DNA of 44,881 nucleotides from a virus (IMGVR_UViG_3300037246_000419:1-44881); one strand, 5' to 3'. Positions 32,986 to 40,777 are shown, numbered from the stretch's first letter. Numbers and translations are program-made. The notes: generated by a model not told the origin, from the letters alone.

Positions 32986-33277
32986 TTCCGAACCCTCCGT
33001 ATTCCTTGATTACTTCAAATTCCCTTGGCAACTCATGCTCTCCACTTATATATTCGAAATCTATCTGCTCATCTTCATCTACGGTGCGCCATAAAGAGTA
33101 CTTCATTTCCCGTTTCTGGACTTTTCCCGCTAACACCGAACCTAAAACCATTCTTTTGATGATAGCGCAGGGGCGACCGACCGAGACTAGATGGGCGAAC
33201 CAAACTTCCAGCTTGTCTACAGAGTCAAAGTCCTTCGTAATACAACTATGATGTACGTATGGGTTCTTTCTTGGCAT
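32978..33277 (-). CDS. Hypothetical protein (99 aa)
   Basis: Contains a beta-type centre (CAIIKRMVLGSVLAGKVQKREMKYSL) and an acidic end (EDEQIDFEYISGEHELPREF). Overlaps the Cys protein downstream by eight bases. No motif recognised. Alpha/beta fold expected. Confidence 0.65.
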   Translation of the reverse strand: MPRKNPYVHHSCITKDFDSVDKLEVWFAHLVSVGRPCAIIKRMVLGSVLAGKVQKREMKYSLWRTVDEDEQIDFEYISGEHELPREFEVIKEYGGFGNA

Positions 33278-33445
33278 TTAGTTGTCCTCCTTAGTATATA
33301 TCTCGTTAAGAAAAGCCAAAACAGCCCTTTGATGTTCAGGAATTAATTCATCTATCAACTCCTTACATACCTTTACCGCATTTAATGAAGCTGAAGGGCA
33401 TGGTATAGAAAATATACGCTTTAGAGTCAGTTGTTCGTCACCCAT
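33278..33445 (-). CDS. 55-residue protein after the annealing protein gene
   Basis: Begins MGDEQLTLKRIFSIPCPSAS and ends FLNEIYTKEDN. ATG directly follows the TAG of the annealing protein gene and GGGAGGATAAATAG is the ribosome site. Mostly helical; no family recognised. Confidence 0.65.
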   Translation of the reverse strand: MGDEQLTLKRIFSIPCPSASLNAVKVCKELIDELIPEHQRAVLAFLNEIYTKEDN

Positions 33446-34117
33446 CTATTTATCCTCCCTGAATAAATCTTCGAGTTCTTGCTTGTCTAGTTCGCTTATA
33501 TCTTGCTTGACTGGTGATGCATACCCGTTAAACTTCCCTTCTATCCACATAAGCACGTTAGTAACGTCCTGCATGGTGAAGTCATCCATAGATTCGCGTT
33601 TAAAGTGCTTCAGAAGCTCCTCACTGGTTATTTTCTTCGCCTTGCACTTCATAGCTATCATGTTCTTTTGCTTCGTGCTAAGAGGCTTAGAGGGGTCTTT
33701 AGGTTGATGTGTGTCTTTTGCTGGCTTGTCATCGGTAGGCAAGTCTTCGCCTTGGTAAATATGCAACCCTAGCCCATGCAGAGCAATAGCCTTAACCAAG
33801 CATCTCTGGATAGAGGTATTAATTTGAAAGGCGTTAGGCTCTGGGACAGCCTTGTTTGAATTGTCAAGGACAGGATGAACCTGGGAGAGAGTTATCCCCT
33901 GAACGGTGACAGCAACTTCCACGAAGAAACCACAACGAGTCTCCATAAAGGGTACTTGACCGTCACTAAATTTCTTTACTTCCCACGTTGCTTCCGGGTC
34001 TGCCTCTCTGAGAGCTTTTACAGCAAAAGCCCAAGATAGATAAGAGAAACGCCCTTTCTTCTCAATATGCTTTGTTACATCGGTCTTGTAAAGACGATTA
34101 AAGATAGATTCTGTCAT
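33446..34117 (-). CDS. Single-strand annealing protein (DUF1071/Sak3-like)
   Basis: A 223-residue protein. The N-terminal 110 residues carry KTDVTKHIEKKGRFSYLSWAFAVKAL and NTSIQRCLVKAIALHGLGLHIYQGEDL, hallmarks of the DUF1071 annealing proteins that pair single strands during phage recombination. The C-terminal half is a linker and helical tail (acidic end). Adjacent exonuclease gene at 34121 completes a Red/RecET-like module. Confidence 0.85.
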   Translation of the reverse strand: MTESIFNRLYKTDVTKHIEKKGRFSYLSWAFAVKALREADPEATWEVKKFSDGQVPFMETRCGFFVEVAVTVQGITLSQVHPVLDNSNKAVPEPNAFQINTSIQRCLVKAIALHGLGLHIYQGEDLPTDDKPAKDTHQPKDPSKPLSTKQKNMIAMKCKAKKITSEELLKHFKRESMDDFTMQDVTNVLMWIEGKFNGYASPVKQDISELDKQELEDLFREDK

Positions 34118-34120
34118 TTG

Positions 34121-34975
34121 TTACCCCCTTGTTGGATAGTATAAAGGACATTCAATTTCAGCGTCAAACCCACCTGAATGAAAATCCCTCTGATAGTGTG
34201 GCCATAAATCGTTAGCTACGCATTCTTCTTCTACTGCCATTAGCTCGTCTAACTCTGTTTCTGCTATACTTACAAGCGCATCATCTAAATGGCATACCTG
34301 AACTCGGTAGGGTTTCTTTAATTCGCAGCATATAAACTTGAATTTATCAAACAAGTATGGCGATACAGAATTAACACCCCTAAGATAATGTACTGCCTGC
34401 CTGTTGTAGCTGTAGTTGATTATTGCTCTAGTGAAGTCTGCCTTGCCTGCCCCTTTCGTTGTTTTTAAATCCATAAGTAAACCCATTTTGGGAATCATTA
34501 TGTCTGGTCGTGCTTTACAGAGAAACCCGCCAGGACTTTCCCAGATAATCGTTTGTTCTACGGAAGCAGAGAGTAGTTCTTCCATGCTGACCATAGAGCC
34601 ACAAATCTCAATGTCTGGATAACTGATTATAGCGTCCCTGACACCCTTTAAATGCTCAAGAACATCCTCAGTGACTAGCTCTCGGTTCTCTTCTTCGGCT
34701 TCCTTGACCATAGATTTCCATACTTTGGTATTTTTGTTTATTTTCTCTACTACTTTGTATATTTTAGCAAACTCGGTTGGCCCTTCCAGAACATAAGTAT
34801 GTCCGTTGCGACCTAACCCTTTTGACTTGGTATCATCTTCTTTTACTTTTGCATGTGCTGGAGTAATCGCCAATCTGCTTAAATAACTATTTGATACCGC
34901 ATCTATCTTTAAGTAATCCTCGAACGGCACTCCTTCGTAAATACCGGGAGTAGGCGATTCTATATTTAGCTTCAC
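34121..34975 (-). CDS. RecE-like exonuclease (PD-(D/E)XK, DUF3799-type)
   Basis: A 284-residue nuclease starting at GTG. GRNGHTYVLEG (55-65), Asp158 in ARPDIMI, Asp169-Leu-Lys171 in MDLKTTK, and YNRQAVHY (190-197) form the His, Asp, DxK and Gln motifs of RecE/AddB-type exonucleases. It resects 5' ends to give 3' tails that the DUF1071 protein anneals. Its GTG overlaps the stop of the small gene upstream (GTGA). Confidence 0.87.
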   Translation of the reverse strand: MKLNIESPTPGIYEGVPFEDYLKIDAVSNSYLSRLAITPAHAKVKEDDTKSKGLGRNGHTYVLEGPTEFAKIYKVVEKINKNTKVWKSMVKEAEEENRELVTEDVLEHLKGVRDAIISYPDIEICGSMVSMEELLSASVEQTIIWESPGGFLCKARPDIMIPKMGLLMDLKTTKGAGKADFTRAIINYSYNRQAVHYLRGVNSVSPYLFDKFKFICCELKKPYRVQVCHLDDALVSIAETELDELMAVEEECVANDLWPHYQRDFHSGGFDAEIECPLYYPTRG

Positions 34976-35214
34976 TTAATCACCTCTTGTGTTTGCTCGT
35001 AAACTACACCCTCGACAAAAGCCCCATTCCATTTGCTTATTAATTTGCCATGATAATCGTAGACAGCAAACCAAGGAAGGTCACAATATTGTCCTTTTTC
35101 CATAACAACTGTTATCTTGTACGCCGTACCACACCCAAGACTTATTTGTTCACCCCCAATATATATTGATTGGAATTTTTGTCCTTCCTTGAATTCTGTT
35201 TCTTTTTTTTTCAT
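34972..35214 (-). CDS. Small beta-rich protein
   Basis: An 80-residue protein; start at ATG 35214 (ATGA overlap). Strand-rich: QSIYIGGEQISLGCGTAYKITVVM and WFAVYDYHGKLISKWNGAFVEG. Resembles the small SH3/OB-like proteins that sit beside phage recombination genes. No motif. Confidence 0.65.
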   Translation of the reverse strand: MKKKETEFKEGQKFQSIYIGGEQISLGCGTAYKITVVMEKGQYCDLPWFAVYDYHGKLISKWNGAFVEGVVYEQTQEVIK

Positions 35215-35384
35215 TTTATCCCCCGACAATCCTTACACAGAACCATTTCGTTAAAGTTCATAAAGAGTATCTTAGTAGGTTTCATAAGTGCTTTTTCCTT
35301 TAATCTGGAACAACCGACTTTAGTCATCCAGCAAGAGTAGTTTTTGCATTTGTAAGTAGTAAGACCTTCTATCTTCCTAGCCAT
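35211..35384 (-). CDS. Small Cys-rich protein (57 aa)
   Basis: Begins MARKIEGLTTYKCKNYSCWM. It contains Cys at about 13, 18, 25, and a CKDC near the end, a possible zinc site. ATG at 35384 or 35387 (tandem ATGATG). RBS is GGGGGT. No family recognised. Confidence 0.6.
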   Translation of the reverse strand: MARKIEGLTTYKCKNYSCWMTKVGCSRLKEKALMKPTKILFMNFNEMVLCKDCRGIK

Positions 35385-35393
35385 CATACCCCC

Positions 35394-35669
35394 TTATCCT
35401 CGACACTCACTGAGTTCTTTTCTCAATGAATCTATTTTTGCACCAAACACCCGTACATATTCTCTTCCAAGTTCTATCTCTCCCCGATACGCAGCCTCTC
35501 CTAAAGCCTTCGCCCTAGTAAAGCACATTCTCTGGTTCTGGGAATTTGCCTCTTCGTACCCCCTGCTTATACCCTCCTGAATGGCGAAGATGTAGACCAA
35601 ATAGAAGATACAGCCTGTAAATACCAGTAAGCATAAGCCTAGAAGGGCTTTGTCAGTTCGTCTTTTCAT
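35394..35669 (-). CDS. Membrane-anchored small protein
   Basis: A 91-residue protein with one membrane segment (ALLGLCLLVFTGCIFYLVYIFA, about 8-29) and a charged helical tail (REYVRVFGAKIDSLRKEL). Gene overlaps upstream stop (ATGA). Function unknown; may localise a partner to the membrane. Confidence 0.65.
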   Translation of the reverse strand: MKRRTDKALLGLCLLVFTGCIFYLVYIFAIQEGISRGYEEANSQNQRMCFTRAKALGEAAYRGEIELGREYVRVFGAKIDSLRKELSECRG

Positions 35670-36340
35670 GGCTTAGCTCCTTCTGTTAACATAAGCCTCG
35701 TGCCGCTCGCAAGAGTTTTCAATCCCTTATCGGTAGAGATTAAATCCGATATTTTACAATTTGCTAAGTTCAAGGCCTCGCGCAAAGCTTCAAGACCAGC
35801 CCATAACTCCTCAGTGTACGGACGATAAACAACGCCTGTCACTTGGTCTAGAGGTAAAACTACCTCTTCACCATTTCGCATCTTGTGAAAATGTACTACT
35901 CGCGTATTAATATTATCCTCCATTTTCCCGTAATGAGGACTACTGTTGCCTATCAAAGAGCGAGACCACTCAGAGAAGCGAGTATCGGGTTCTTTTTTTT
36001 CTTCCATCAAGTGCTCATATCGTGCCCAATTAATAATCCGAGTAGAGTCGCCAACTTCCGCGTAGTAAAAGCGGTCATACTCTATCTTAAAATCTGCTTT
36101 TTGCGGGGAATGCGTTTCGCCGCCATAATCAATTTTAATGACGGGCAGCCACACTGCCATGTGTTGAGCCTGCACCTCCTCCCGAATAAGAGACTTTAGG
36201 CTCTCAACTTCTTTTGTTTGAAACCTCTTATCCCCGACATTTGCCCTGAACTCCAACTCCTTCGTTAATCGTATCTCAACTTCTATGCCGAAAGTGCCGA
36301 GTCGCATAGTTTCTACAAGTCTCCCCCTACCTCTACTCAT
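35666..36340 (-). CDS. Hypothetical protein (224 aa)
   Basis: Mixed alpha/beta protein: FGIEVEIRLTKELEFRANVGDK, a central VHFHKMRNGEEVVLPLDQVTGVVYRP and a C-terminal helix. No recognised motif. Starts within an overlap with the membrane microprotein (ATGA). Possibly paired with its small neighbours in the same operon segment. Confidence 0.65.
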   Translation of the reverse strand: MSRGRGRLVETMRLGTFGIEVEIRLTKELEFRANVGDKRFQTKEVESLKSLIREEVQAQHMAVWLPVIKIDYGGETHSPQKADFKIEYDRFYYAEVGDSTRIINWARYEHLMEEKKEPDTRFSEWSRSLIGNSSPHYGKMEDNINTRVVHFHKMRNGEEVVLPLDQVTGVVYRPYTEELWAGLEALREALNLANCKISDLISTDKGLKTLASGTRLMLTEGAKP

Positions 36341-36438
36341 TCCTCCCCCTCCCTATTAAGCCCATCAGTCTTTTTGTTTGCCCCTGCGAAAAACAGAAGG
36401 ATAATTATTACAGCAATCAACCAGATTATAAGCCACAT
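36337..36438 (-). CDS. 33-residue membrane microprotein
   Basis: Reads MWLIIWLIAVIIILLFFAGA then a charged tail. A single membrane helix. RBS GGAGGGTTGACC; ATGA overlap with the following gene. Confidence 0.6.
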   Translation of the reverse strand: MWLIIWLIAVIIILLFFAGANKKTDGLNREGEE

Positions 36439-36440
36439 GG

Positions 36441-36731
36441 TCAACCCTCCTTGAATATTTTATCAACAAAGACATGTAGTATGAGTGAACCGTCTTTATA
36501 CTTATCTACCGTACCAAGAAACGCCATACCTTCTGCGAAAGAAGCATCTGAATAACCAGTGGTAAGGATTTTGAAGTCACAGGTAACCGCTAATCTTTCA
36601 TCTTTCTTTTCGTCAATAAGAGCGTACAGGACTATCTTGCTATTTTGAGCTATCACAGAAAGAACCTTCGCTTCTCTGGGCAGCCTAATTTTTGACTCGC
36701 CCACCCTTAATTCGTATTTCCAGATTTTCAT
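36441..36731 (-). CDS. DUF7352-like phage protein
   Basis: A 96-residue protein of the type starting MKIWKYELRVGESKIRLPRE, a pattern seen in many phage early operons, followed by AKVLSVIAQNSKIVLYALID and a GYSDASFAEGMAFLGTV block. Beta-rich, about 90-100 residues. Function unknown. Confidence 0.7.
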   Translation of the reverse strand: MKIWKYELRVGESKIRLPREAKVLSVIAQNSKIVLYALIDEKKDERLAVTCDFKILTTGYSDASFAEGMAFLGTVDKYKDGSLILHVFVDKIFKEG

Positions 36732-37030
36732 TTAGAGTCCTCCTTACAGGTACAGTGTCCTACAGGTGCAGGTTCTGTGAGGTGGTCAGCTATTGCGCTT
36801 GAGCCGTACTCTTTATTTAATTCATTCGCTCTTTTACATGCAGGGCACTTGGGTTCGGGGTGGTATCTCTGCCAAGTATCATCTAATACTGTAGTTAAAC
36901 TAACTGGGGTAGAAGTATCTACCCATACCAAAACGCCAAGCTCATTCAACTTAGCCTTATGAATCATGCAACCTGAAGCCGTTTCCATAGCTATAACATC
37001 GCATCTTCGTAACGCATCGTCTGCTTTCAT
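36728..37030 (-). CDS. Hypothetical protein with Cys pair (100 aa)
   Basis: Contains CPACKRANELNKEYG (about 62-76) and a CTCKEDSK end. N-terminal half beta-rich (GVLVWVDTSTPVSLTTVL). Four-base overlaps on both sides. Zinc binding is possible. Confidence 0.65.
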   Translation of the reverse strand: MKADDALRRCDVIAMETASGCMIHKAKLNELGVLVWVDTSTPVSLTTVLDDTWQRYHPEPKCPACKRANELNKEYGSSAIADHLTEPAPVGHCTCKEDSK

Positions 37031-37347
37031 TTACTTCCCCTTATCCCCAGACTATCAGCAAGGAATATATTAGCGTTGTCTATCAATGTCTTTATTGACT
37101 TGGCGTAATCATCTTCGCGTTTATGGGCTTTTCCCAAGCAAACATTTAACTGCCTGACCTCTTCTACCTTTTCATGTGCATAGTCTCTTAGGTCTTCTGT
37201 AGACTCAAGATGGGTAAAGCAGTGATAGTGTTTATCTGGGAACTCGTTACCGCACTCGGAACACTCTTCTGGTTCAGGGTATTTCCCTTCTGGCGGGTCA
37301 AGGTTTCTCTCTGCTCTGCCATTAGCTACATCATCAAGTGTTGTCAT
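37027..37347 (-). CDS. Hypothetical protein with Cys pair (106 aa)
   Basis: Contains EECSECGNEFPDKHYHCFTH (Cys at 29, 32, 43; His at 40, 42), a candidate zinc finger, then a helical tail. Pro-rich start. The TTCCCAGAT motif falls in this gene (37234-37241). Confidence 0.65.
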   Translation of the reverse strand: MTTLDDVANGRAERNLDPPEGKYPEPEECSECGNEFPDKHYHCFTHLESTEDLRDYAHEKVEEVRQLNVCLGKAHKREDDYAKSIKTLIDNANIFLADSLGIRGSK

Positions 37348-37354
37348 TTGTAAC

Positions 37355-37435
37355 CTACCTTCCTCGAATAACTGAAATTAAGACATAAACTCCCATTACC
37401 GTAAAAAAGCCTATAAGAAACCACATCCACTCCAT
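37355..37435 (-). CDS. 26-residue membrane microprotein
   Basis: Reads MEWMWFLIGFFTVMGVYVLI then SVIRGR. RBS GGGGGTGGAAGG. A single membrane helix with a basic end. Similar in size and form to other microproteins of the operon, e.g. at 36337. Confidence 0.5.
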   Translation of the reverse strand: MEWMWFLIGFFTVMGVYVLISVIRGR

Positions 37436-37506
37436 CCTTCCACCCCCTTAATCCTTCACTCAGAGCCTCTATACGGCTCGTGGTTGAACATTCCCAGCAT
37501 ATACAG

Positions 37507-37743
37507 CTAAGTATCGCTCTCTCTCTCTTTGTCCTTGTCAGGGGCTTTTGCCTTCTTTATAGCTGATTCAAGTTTACTGATTGCTGACTCTGTAAGGTTA
37601 TTCATTCCATCGTACAGCACCTCTTCACAAGCCTCTAGTAGTAAAGGAGCAGCGTCTATAAGTTGAGCATTATCTTTTAGCCATTTTACTGATTGTTCCA
37701 TCTGCTCCATCGTCCATTTTTCTTGATTATCCAATTTATTCAC
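37507..37743 (-). CDS. Small helical early protein
   Basis: A 78-residue protein starting at GTG, with DAAPLLLEACEEVLYDG, a pattern common in small proteins of phage early regions. The C-terminal tail is highly charged (KAPDKDKERESD). Function unknown. Confidence 0.65.
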   Translation of the reverse strand: MNKLDNQEKWTMEQMEQSVKWLKDNAQLIDAAPLLLEACEEVLYDGMNNLTESAISKLESAIKKAKAPDKDKERESDT

Positions 37744-37749
37744 CTCTAT

Positions 37750-38031
37750 TTAATTGAATCCATTCCGCATTATTGTTATATGCTTAGTAATCCCTTTCTG
37801 GGCAAAGTAATTGTCGATTTCTTCATCCGTATGCTCTGTGCAAAACATATATCTTGTCCTATTGTATTGGCCAACACGGATTTCTTGAAAGATACAAGAT
37901 ACAAGAAGTTGGAATTCATCAACTAGCCAAGGTGAAGGTTCGAAGAATTCTTGCTTGAATCCACATAAGCTACACGTAATTGTAGGTTTTTTCTTTTTTT
38001 CTTTACAAAACCATTCCCATATCTTACTCAT
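37750..38031 (-). CDS. Zinc-finger-like small protein
   Basis: A 93-residue protein with TCSLCGFKQEFFEPSPW and a later FCTEHTDEEIDNYF, a C-x2-C ... C-x2-H site. N-terminal KEKKKK patch. Function unknown; nucleic-acid binding is plausible. Confidence 0.65.
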   Translation of the reverse strand: MSKIWEWFCKEKKKKPTITCSLCGFKQEFFEPSPWLVDEFQLLVSCIFQEIRVGQYNRTRYMFCTEHTDEEIDNYFAQKGITKHITIMRNGFN

Positions 38032-38043
38032 ATCTATTCCCCC

Positions 38044-38235
38044 TTATAGGCTATCATTGTGGCATGAAGGCCAGTCTTTATTTAGCCAATACTCTCTACA
38101 GATATTAGATTTATACTCTATAGTAACGATAGCGGAATCATCTATAGACATCTGTAGTGCTGTCAATATTGCCTCATTAACTTCTCTCTTCTTTGTTTCT
38201 GGTTTAACCTGTATATCTATCATATATTTATACAT
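38044..38235 (-). CDS. 63-residue protein, start revised
   Basis: Encodes MYKYMIDIQVKPETKKREVN and ends in WPSCHNDSL. The start is at ATG 38235, after AGGAGGACGC; a longer upstream frame overlaps a second gene that has its own good start. Alpha/beta; family not recognised. Confidence 0.65.
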   Translation of the reverse strand: MYKYMIDIQVKPETKKREVNEAILTALQMSIDDSAIVTIEYKSNICREYWLNKDWPSCHNDSL

Positions 38236-38425
38236 ACCATTGCGTCCTCCTGTAGCAGAAACGAAAATGCCACGACACCCTGTCCATATAGCGCGCCCAA
38301 ACTGTCCAATATATTTCAGCTTCGTCTTTAAGTGATGGTATAGTTTTGGTTTTTTGCCACATGGCATTATAATATCTACACTTTCTCTCCAAATCCTCAC
38401 AAATCACACACGGGTTATTCTTCAT
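38228..38425 (-). CDS. 65-residue protein with Cys pair
   Basis: Encodes MKNNPCVICEDLERKCRYYN and continues to TQWYV. Start ATG 38425 with GGAGGTACG. Cys at 6, 9, 16 and a later one near 58. Overlaps the next gene by eight bases. Confidence 0.65.
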   Translation of the reverse strand: MKNNPCVICEDLERKCRYYNAMWQKTKTIPSLKDEAEIYWTVWARYMDRVSWHFRFCYRRTQWYV

Positions 38426-38439
38426 CGTACCTCCATTAA

Positions 38440-38541
38440 TCACTCTTTAAACGAATCTTTGTAGCGTTTAATTTCCCAAGCAAAAAACACTATACAAGCC
38501 CACTGAAGGGCTTCAGATATATACAACACCGGCTCAATCAT
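38440..38541 (-). CDS. 33-residue microprotein, paralogue of the one at 25754
   Basis: Reads MIEPVLYISEALQWACIVFF then AWEIKRYKDSFKE, matching the 25754 product at EALQW, C, I, F, AWEI and R. Preceded by GGAGGAGAA. The two genes lie about 12.7 kb apart, with conserved peptide but differing flanks. Confidence 0.75.
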   Translation of the reverse strand: MIEPVLYISEALQWACIVFFAWEIKRYKDSFKE

Positions 38542-38552
38542 TTCTCCTCCGC

Positions 38553-38828
38553 CTAATTATTTTCTCTATTTGCATCCACGCTCAATGCTTGTGCTATTAC
38601 GCTTATAGTATCTATCAAATCGCGTTTATCCCAATGGCTATACTCATCAATATCTCCATTCTTCCAGCATAAAGTAAACTTATCTTGTGGCATAGCTCGG
38701 TTGCTTCCGTCATTCATCCCACAACATATATAACTATAAACCTCATTGGGAATCATCTCCGCTGACACTTGAGCTAACGGTTCGCAATTATTCAATCCTC
38801 TTAAGCATTTCTCCGGCAACTCAATCAT
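38553..38828 (-). CDS. Hypothetical protein (91 aa)
   Basis: Begins MIELPEKCLRGLNNCEPLAQ; mixed alpha/beta, with conserved-looking CCGMNDGSNRAMPQDKF and YSHWDKRDLIDTI. No motif recognised. RBS AGGGGAAAACG. Confidence 0.6.
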   Translation of the reverse strand: MIELPEKCLRGLNNCEPLAQVSAEMIPNEVYSYICCGMNDGSNRAMPQDKFTLCWKNGDIDEYSHWDKRDLIDTISVIAQALSVDANRENN

Positions 38829-38883
38829 CGTTTTCCCCTGATTAAGATTAGTATTTTAGTTGTCTAATACCGCCCTAAGACGG

Positions 38884-39306
38884 TTAGCTGTTCCCTCTTT
38901 TGGGTTGAGTAAGGGCACGTTCTAAATCCCAACCCATATTAAGTCTGCCAAACAAAAGATTTGTAGTTATATTGTACTCTCTTGCCCATTCCGAAACTGA
39001 TTGAGTTTTATTGTCGAAAGTTATTAGTCGTCTATTGCGCTTACTTAATATTTGTTCTTTTTGCGTAGCCCATTTACAGTTTGATGGTTCGTAGTTGCCA
39101 TTACTATCTATTCGTTCGATTGATAAGCCTTCTGGCGGTTCACCCATATCGGTAATGAAGTTTTCGAGAGATAACCAGCGTTCACAAACCTTTATACCTC
39201 TGCCACCGTAATATTCCCAACTAGCGTGATTAGGGTTTGAACATCTATAAATCATGCCATACCAGATACTGTAAGCTTTAGTTCGTGATTTACCGTGATT
39301 CTTCAT
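38884..39306 (-). CDS. HNH endonuclease with HTH tail
   Basis: A 140-residue protein of the free-standing HNH type: YSIWYGMIYRCSNPNHASWEYYGGRGIKVCERW, SIERIDSNGNYEPSNCKWATQKEQ, then a C-terminal SVSEWAREYNITTNLLFGRL, a helix-turn-helix like those of NUMOD/IENR modules. Third such selfish-type nuclease in the genome. ATGA overlap with the excisionase-like gene upstream. Confidence 0.85.
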   Translation of the reverse strand: MKNHGKSRTKAYSIWYGMIYRCSNPNHASWEYYGGRGIKVCERWLSLENFITDMGEPPEGLSIERIDSNGNYEPSNCKWATQKEQILSKRNRRLITFDNKTQSVSEWAREYNITTNLLFGRLNMGWDLERALTQPKRGNS

Positions 39307-39488
39307 TCACAACCCTCAGTATTGATACGGTTTACCTCTTCTGTTGCTATGTATACGTTACGACCTTTACGGATATGTTTTATTACACCACTTTCGATTC
39401 TCTGCCAGACCCAACTAGGGCTTTTGTCAAGAAGCTTGGCGGCCTCGCTTACTGGCAGTGGTGCTGGTACGAATAGTTCTTTACTCAT
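39303..39488 (-). CDS. Excisionase/MerR-like HTH protein
   Basis: A 61-residue protein: LPVSEAAKLLDKSPSWVWQRIESGVIKHIRKGRNVYIATEEVNR is a winged helix-turn-helix of the excisionase/HTH_17 type. Without an integrase in the genome it is more likely a transcription regulator than a directionality factor. Confidence 0.75.
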   Translation of the reverse strand: MSKELFVPAPLPVSEAAKLLDKSPSWVWQRIESGVIKHIRKGRNVYIATEEVNRINTEGCE

Positions 39489-39503
39489 GTTTAATATCCT
39501 TTT

Positions 39504-39797
39504 TTATTGTAAGTTATTGGGGATAGTTGGTCTGCCTCTTTTCTTAGGTTTAAAGCTAGGGTCGTTACTTGCCCCGATGCACTGCACCTCATAACAGACA
39601 AGAGTCTCAGCAGTGATAGGGTCAATTACAAGTAATTGTTTCTGTCTAACTTTGATTCGCTTTGCCCTGACAGAATTGTATTTAATCACTATGCTTTGTA
39701 TAGCTCTTGGTGTAGCGTATGGGCCAACTATTCTAGGTTTCAAGTCAAATAAGCTATCGATAACCCTTACAGTTAGTGGGTATTTAGTCTTTTTCAT
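39504..39797 (-). CDS. Hypothetical basic protein (97 aa)
   Basis: Beta-rich start (YPLTVRVIDSLFDLKPRIVG), then a basic helix (IKYNSVRAKRIKVRQKQLLVID) and ending in a KPKKRGRPTIPNNL tail that resembles an AT-hook-type GRP core. This suggests DNA binding. RBS GAGGTAAATAA. Confidence 0.65.
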   Translation of the reverse strand: MKKTKYPLTVRVIDSLFDLKPRIVGPYATPRAIQSIVIKYNSVRAKRIKVRQKQLLVIDPITAETLVCYEVQCIGASNDPSFKPKKRGRPTIPNNLQ

Positions 39798-39839
39798 TTA
39801 TTTACCTCAATTAGAATATTTGTACTATAAAGCCATCAA

Positions 39840-40061
39840 CTATTTGCATACACAATCTAATGCGTAAATCTTGTTGCACTGATTGCAAAAATATATATTA
39901 TCCTTACTTACTCCATTGTAATGAATAGATACTTCAGCACTGAACATCTTTCTTAATTTGTCACAAGGATTATTATTCTCTTCAAACACTTCGGGGTAGT
40001 TAGCCTCTAGCCAGACAATAGCATTGACACAAATTTGTTTTAATACCTTCTCGTTAGCCAT
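39840..40061 (-). CDS. Small Cys-rich protein (73 aa)
   Basis: Helical N-terminal half (LKQICVNAIVWLEANYPEVFEE); C-terminus FCNQCNKIYALDCVC with closely spaced Cys, a probable zinc site. Overlaps upstream gene by eight bases. Confidence 0.65.
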   Translation of the reverse strand: MANEKVLKQICVNAIVWLEANYPEVFEENNNPCDKLRKMFSAEVSIHYNGVSKDNIYFCNQCNKIYALDCVCK

Positions 40062-40362
40062 TGCTTGCCGCTCGTTCTACTTCAACTCCAGATATATAAG
40101 CCTGTATAAGCCCATGCAGCTCTCTTTTAGTGGTAAAGCCACAATACAATACATCTTTAATGCCGCCGCCCTCATTGACTATTTGAGCGAGTTTATACCC
40201 ACCATATGCCCCGTCAAGATGATAGTTACCGATATTAGATGTAAATTTGCTTTTCCCTGCATCATCAACAGTTCTTGTATATGGTTCAACTGAATTATTG
40301 GTGTGGTTATTTAGTACGGTTACAAGCTGTTCTAAGTCTTTTATTGATATTCTCTGTCCCAT
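40054..40362 (-). CDS. First gene of the early minus operon, function unknown
   Basis: A 102-residue protein with GNYHLDGAYGGYKLAQI and a helical end; no recognised family. The position next to the promoter region suggests an early takeover or regulatory role. RBS GGAGGCAATACA. Confidence 0.65.
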   Translation of the reverse strand: MGQRISIKDLEQLVTVLNNHTNNSVEPYTRTVDDAGKSKFTSNIGNYHLDGAYGGYKLAQIVNEGGGIKDVLYCGFTTKRELHGLIQAYISGVEVERAASNG

Positions 40363-40391
40363 TGTATTGCCTCCGTGTTTGTTGGTTTGTC

Positions 40392-40436
40392 TGTCAATGT
40401 AGATATAGTCTATACTATTCTATAGTAATCTGTCAA
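40392..40436 (-). promoter_or_regulatory. Early-operon promoter and inverted-repeat operator
   Basis: Minus-strand TTGACA (40431-40436) with TATAGA (40409-40414) after a 16-base spacer. Nested inverted repeats lie on the -10 region: CTATA-CTATTC-TATAG (40410-40425) and TATAG-T-CTATA (40404-40414), likely operator sites for the CI-type or excisionase-like regulator. A second TTGACAG copy lies at 40391-40397. Confidence 0.55.
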
Positions 40437-40506
40437 GCGTTATTTTGAATAAAAGTAAAGTATTTTGATAAGAATAAATAGAACAGTGAGTTATGGTGCA
40501 AATTTC

Positions 40507-40535
40507 CTGATAAAGAGTATTTACAAACTTAGTAT
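40507..40535 (+). promoter_or_regulatory. Candidate rightward promoter
   Basis: CTGATA (40507-40512) and TAGTAT (40530-40535) are separated by 17 bases, 33 bases ahead of the first rightward gene. The boxes match consensus only partly; the region is A/T-rich, so chance is possible. Confidence 0.35.
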
Positions 40536-40567
40536 AAGAGAGTAGAGTAATAGGAAAGGGGGTAGGT

Positions 40568-40777
40568 ATGATAGTGCAGAACGGGATATTCTTAAAATGC
40601 ACAATCTGTAATAAGCATATGGATAAGATAGAGATAGTGACAAAGGCAAGGTGTGAGTGTTGTGGTAATCAAAAGCTAAATCATAGGCATGCTGGTTGTA
40701 TGGGTTCAGAAGCAGCCAAGAGAGTTTTGGAAAGTTTGAATCTCCCAGATAGAGAAGAGATAAAGGATAAGCCATGA
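40568..40777 (+). CDS. Zinc-binding protein, first rightward gene
   Basis: A 69-residue protein with CTICNKHMDKIEIVTKARCECCGNQ: several Cys in CxxC and CxCC patterns, a zinc site, and a helical tail. RBS GGGGGTAGGT. First gene downstream of the divergent promoter region. Function unknown. Confidence 0.7.
   Translation: MIVQNGIFLKCTICNKHMDKIEIVTKARCECCGNQKLNHRHAGCMGSEAAKRVLESLNLPDREEIKDKP

Noticed and set aside
37463-37479. GAGCC/GGCTC stem-loop
   Set aside because: Only five pairs and no U-tract; could be chance in a short intergenic gap.
37955-38335. 126-codon plus-strand frame in the early region
   Set aside because: Antisense to four small minus genes that have their own ribosome sites.
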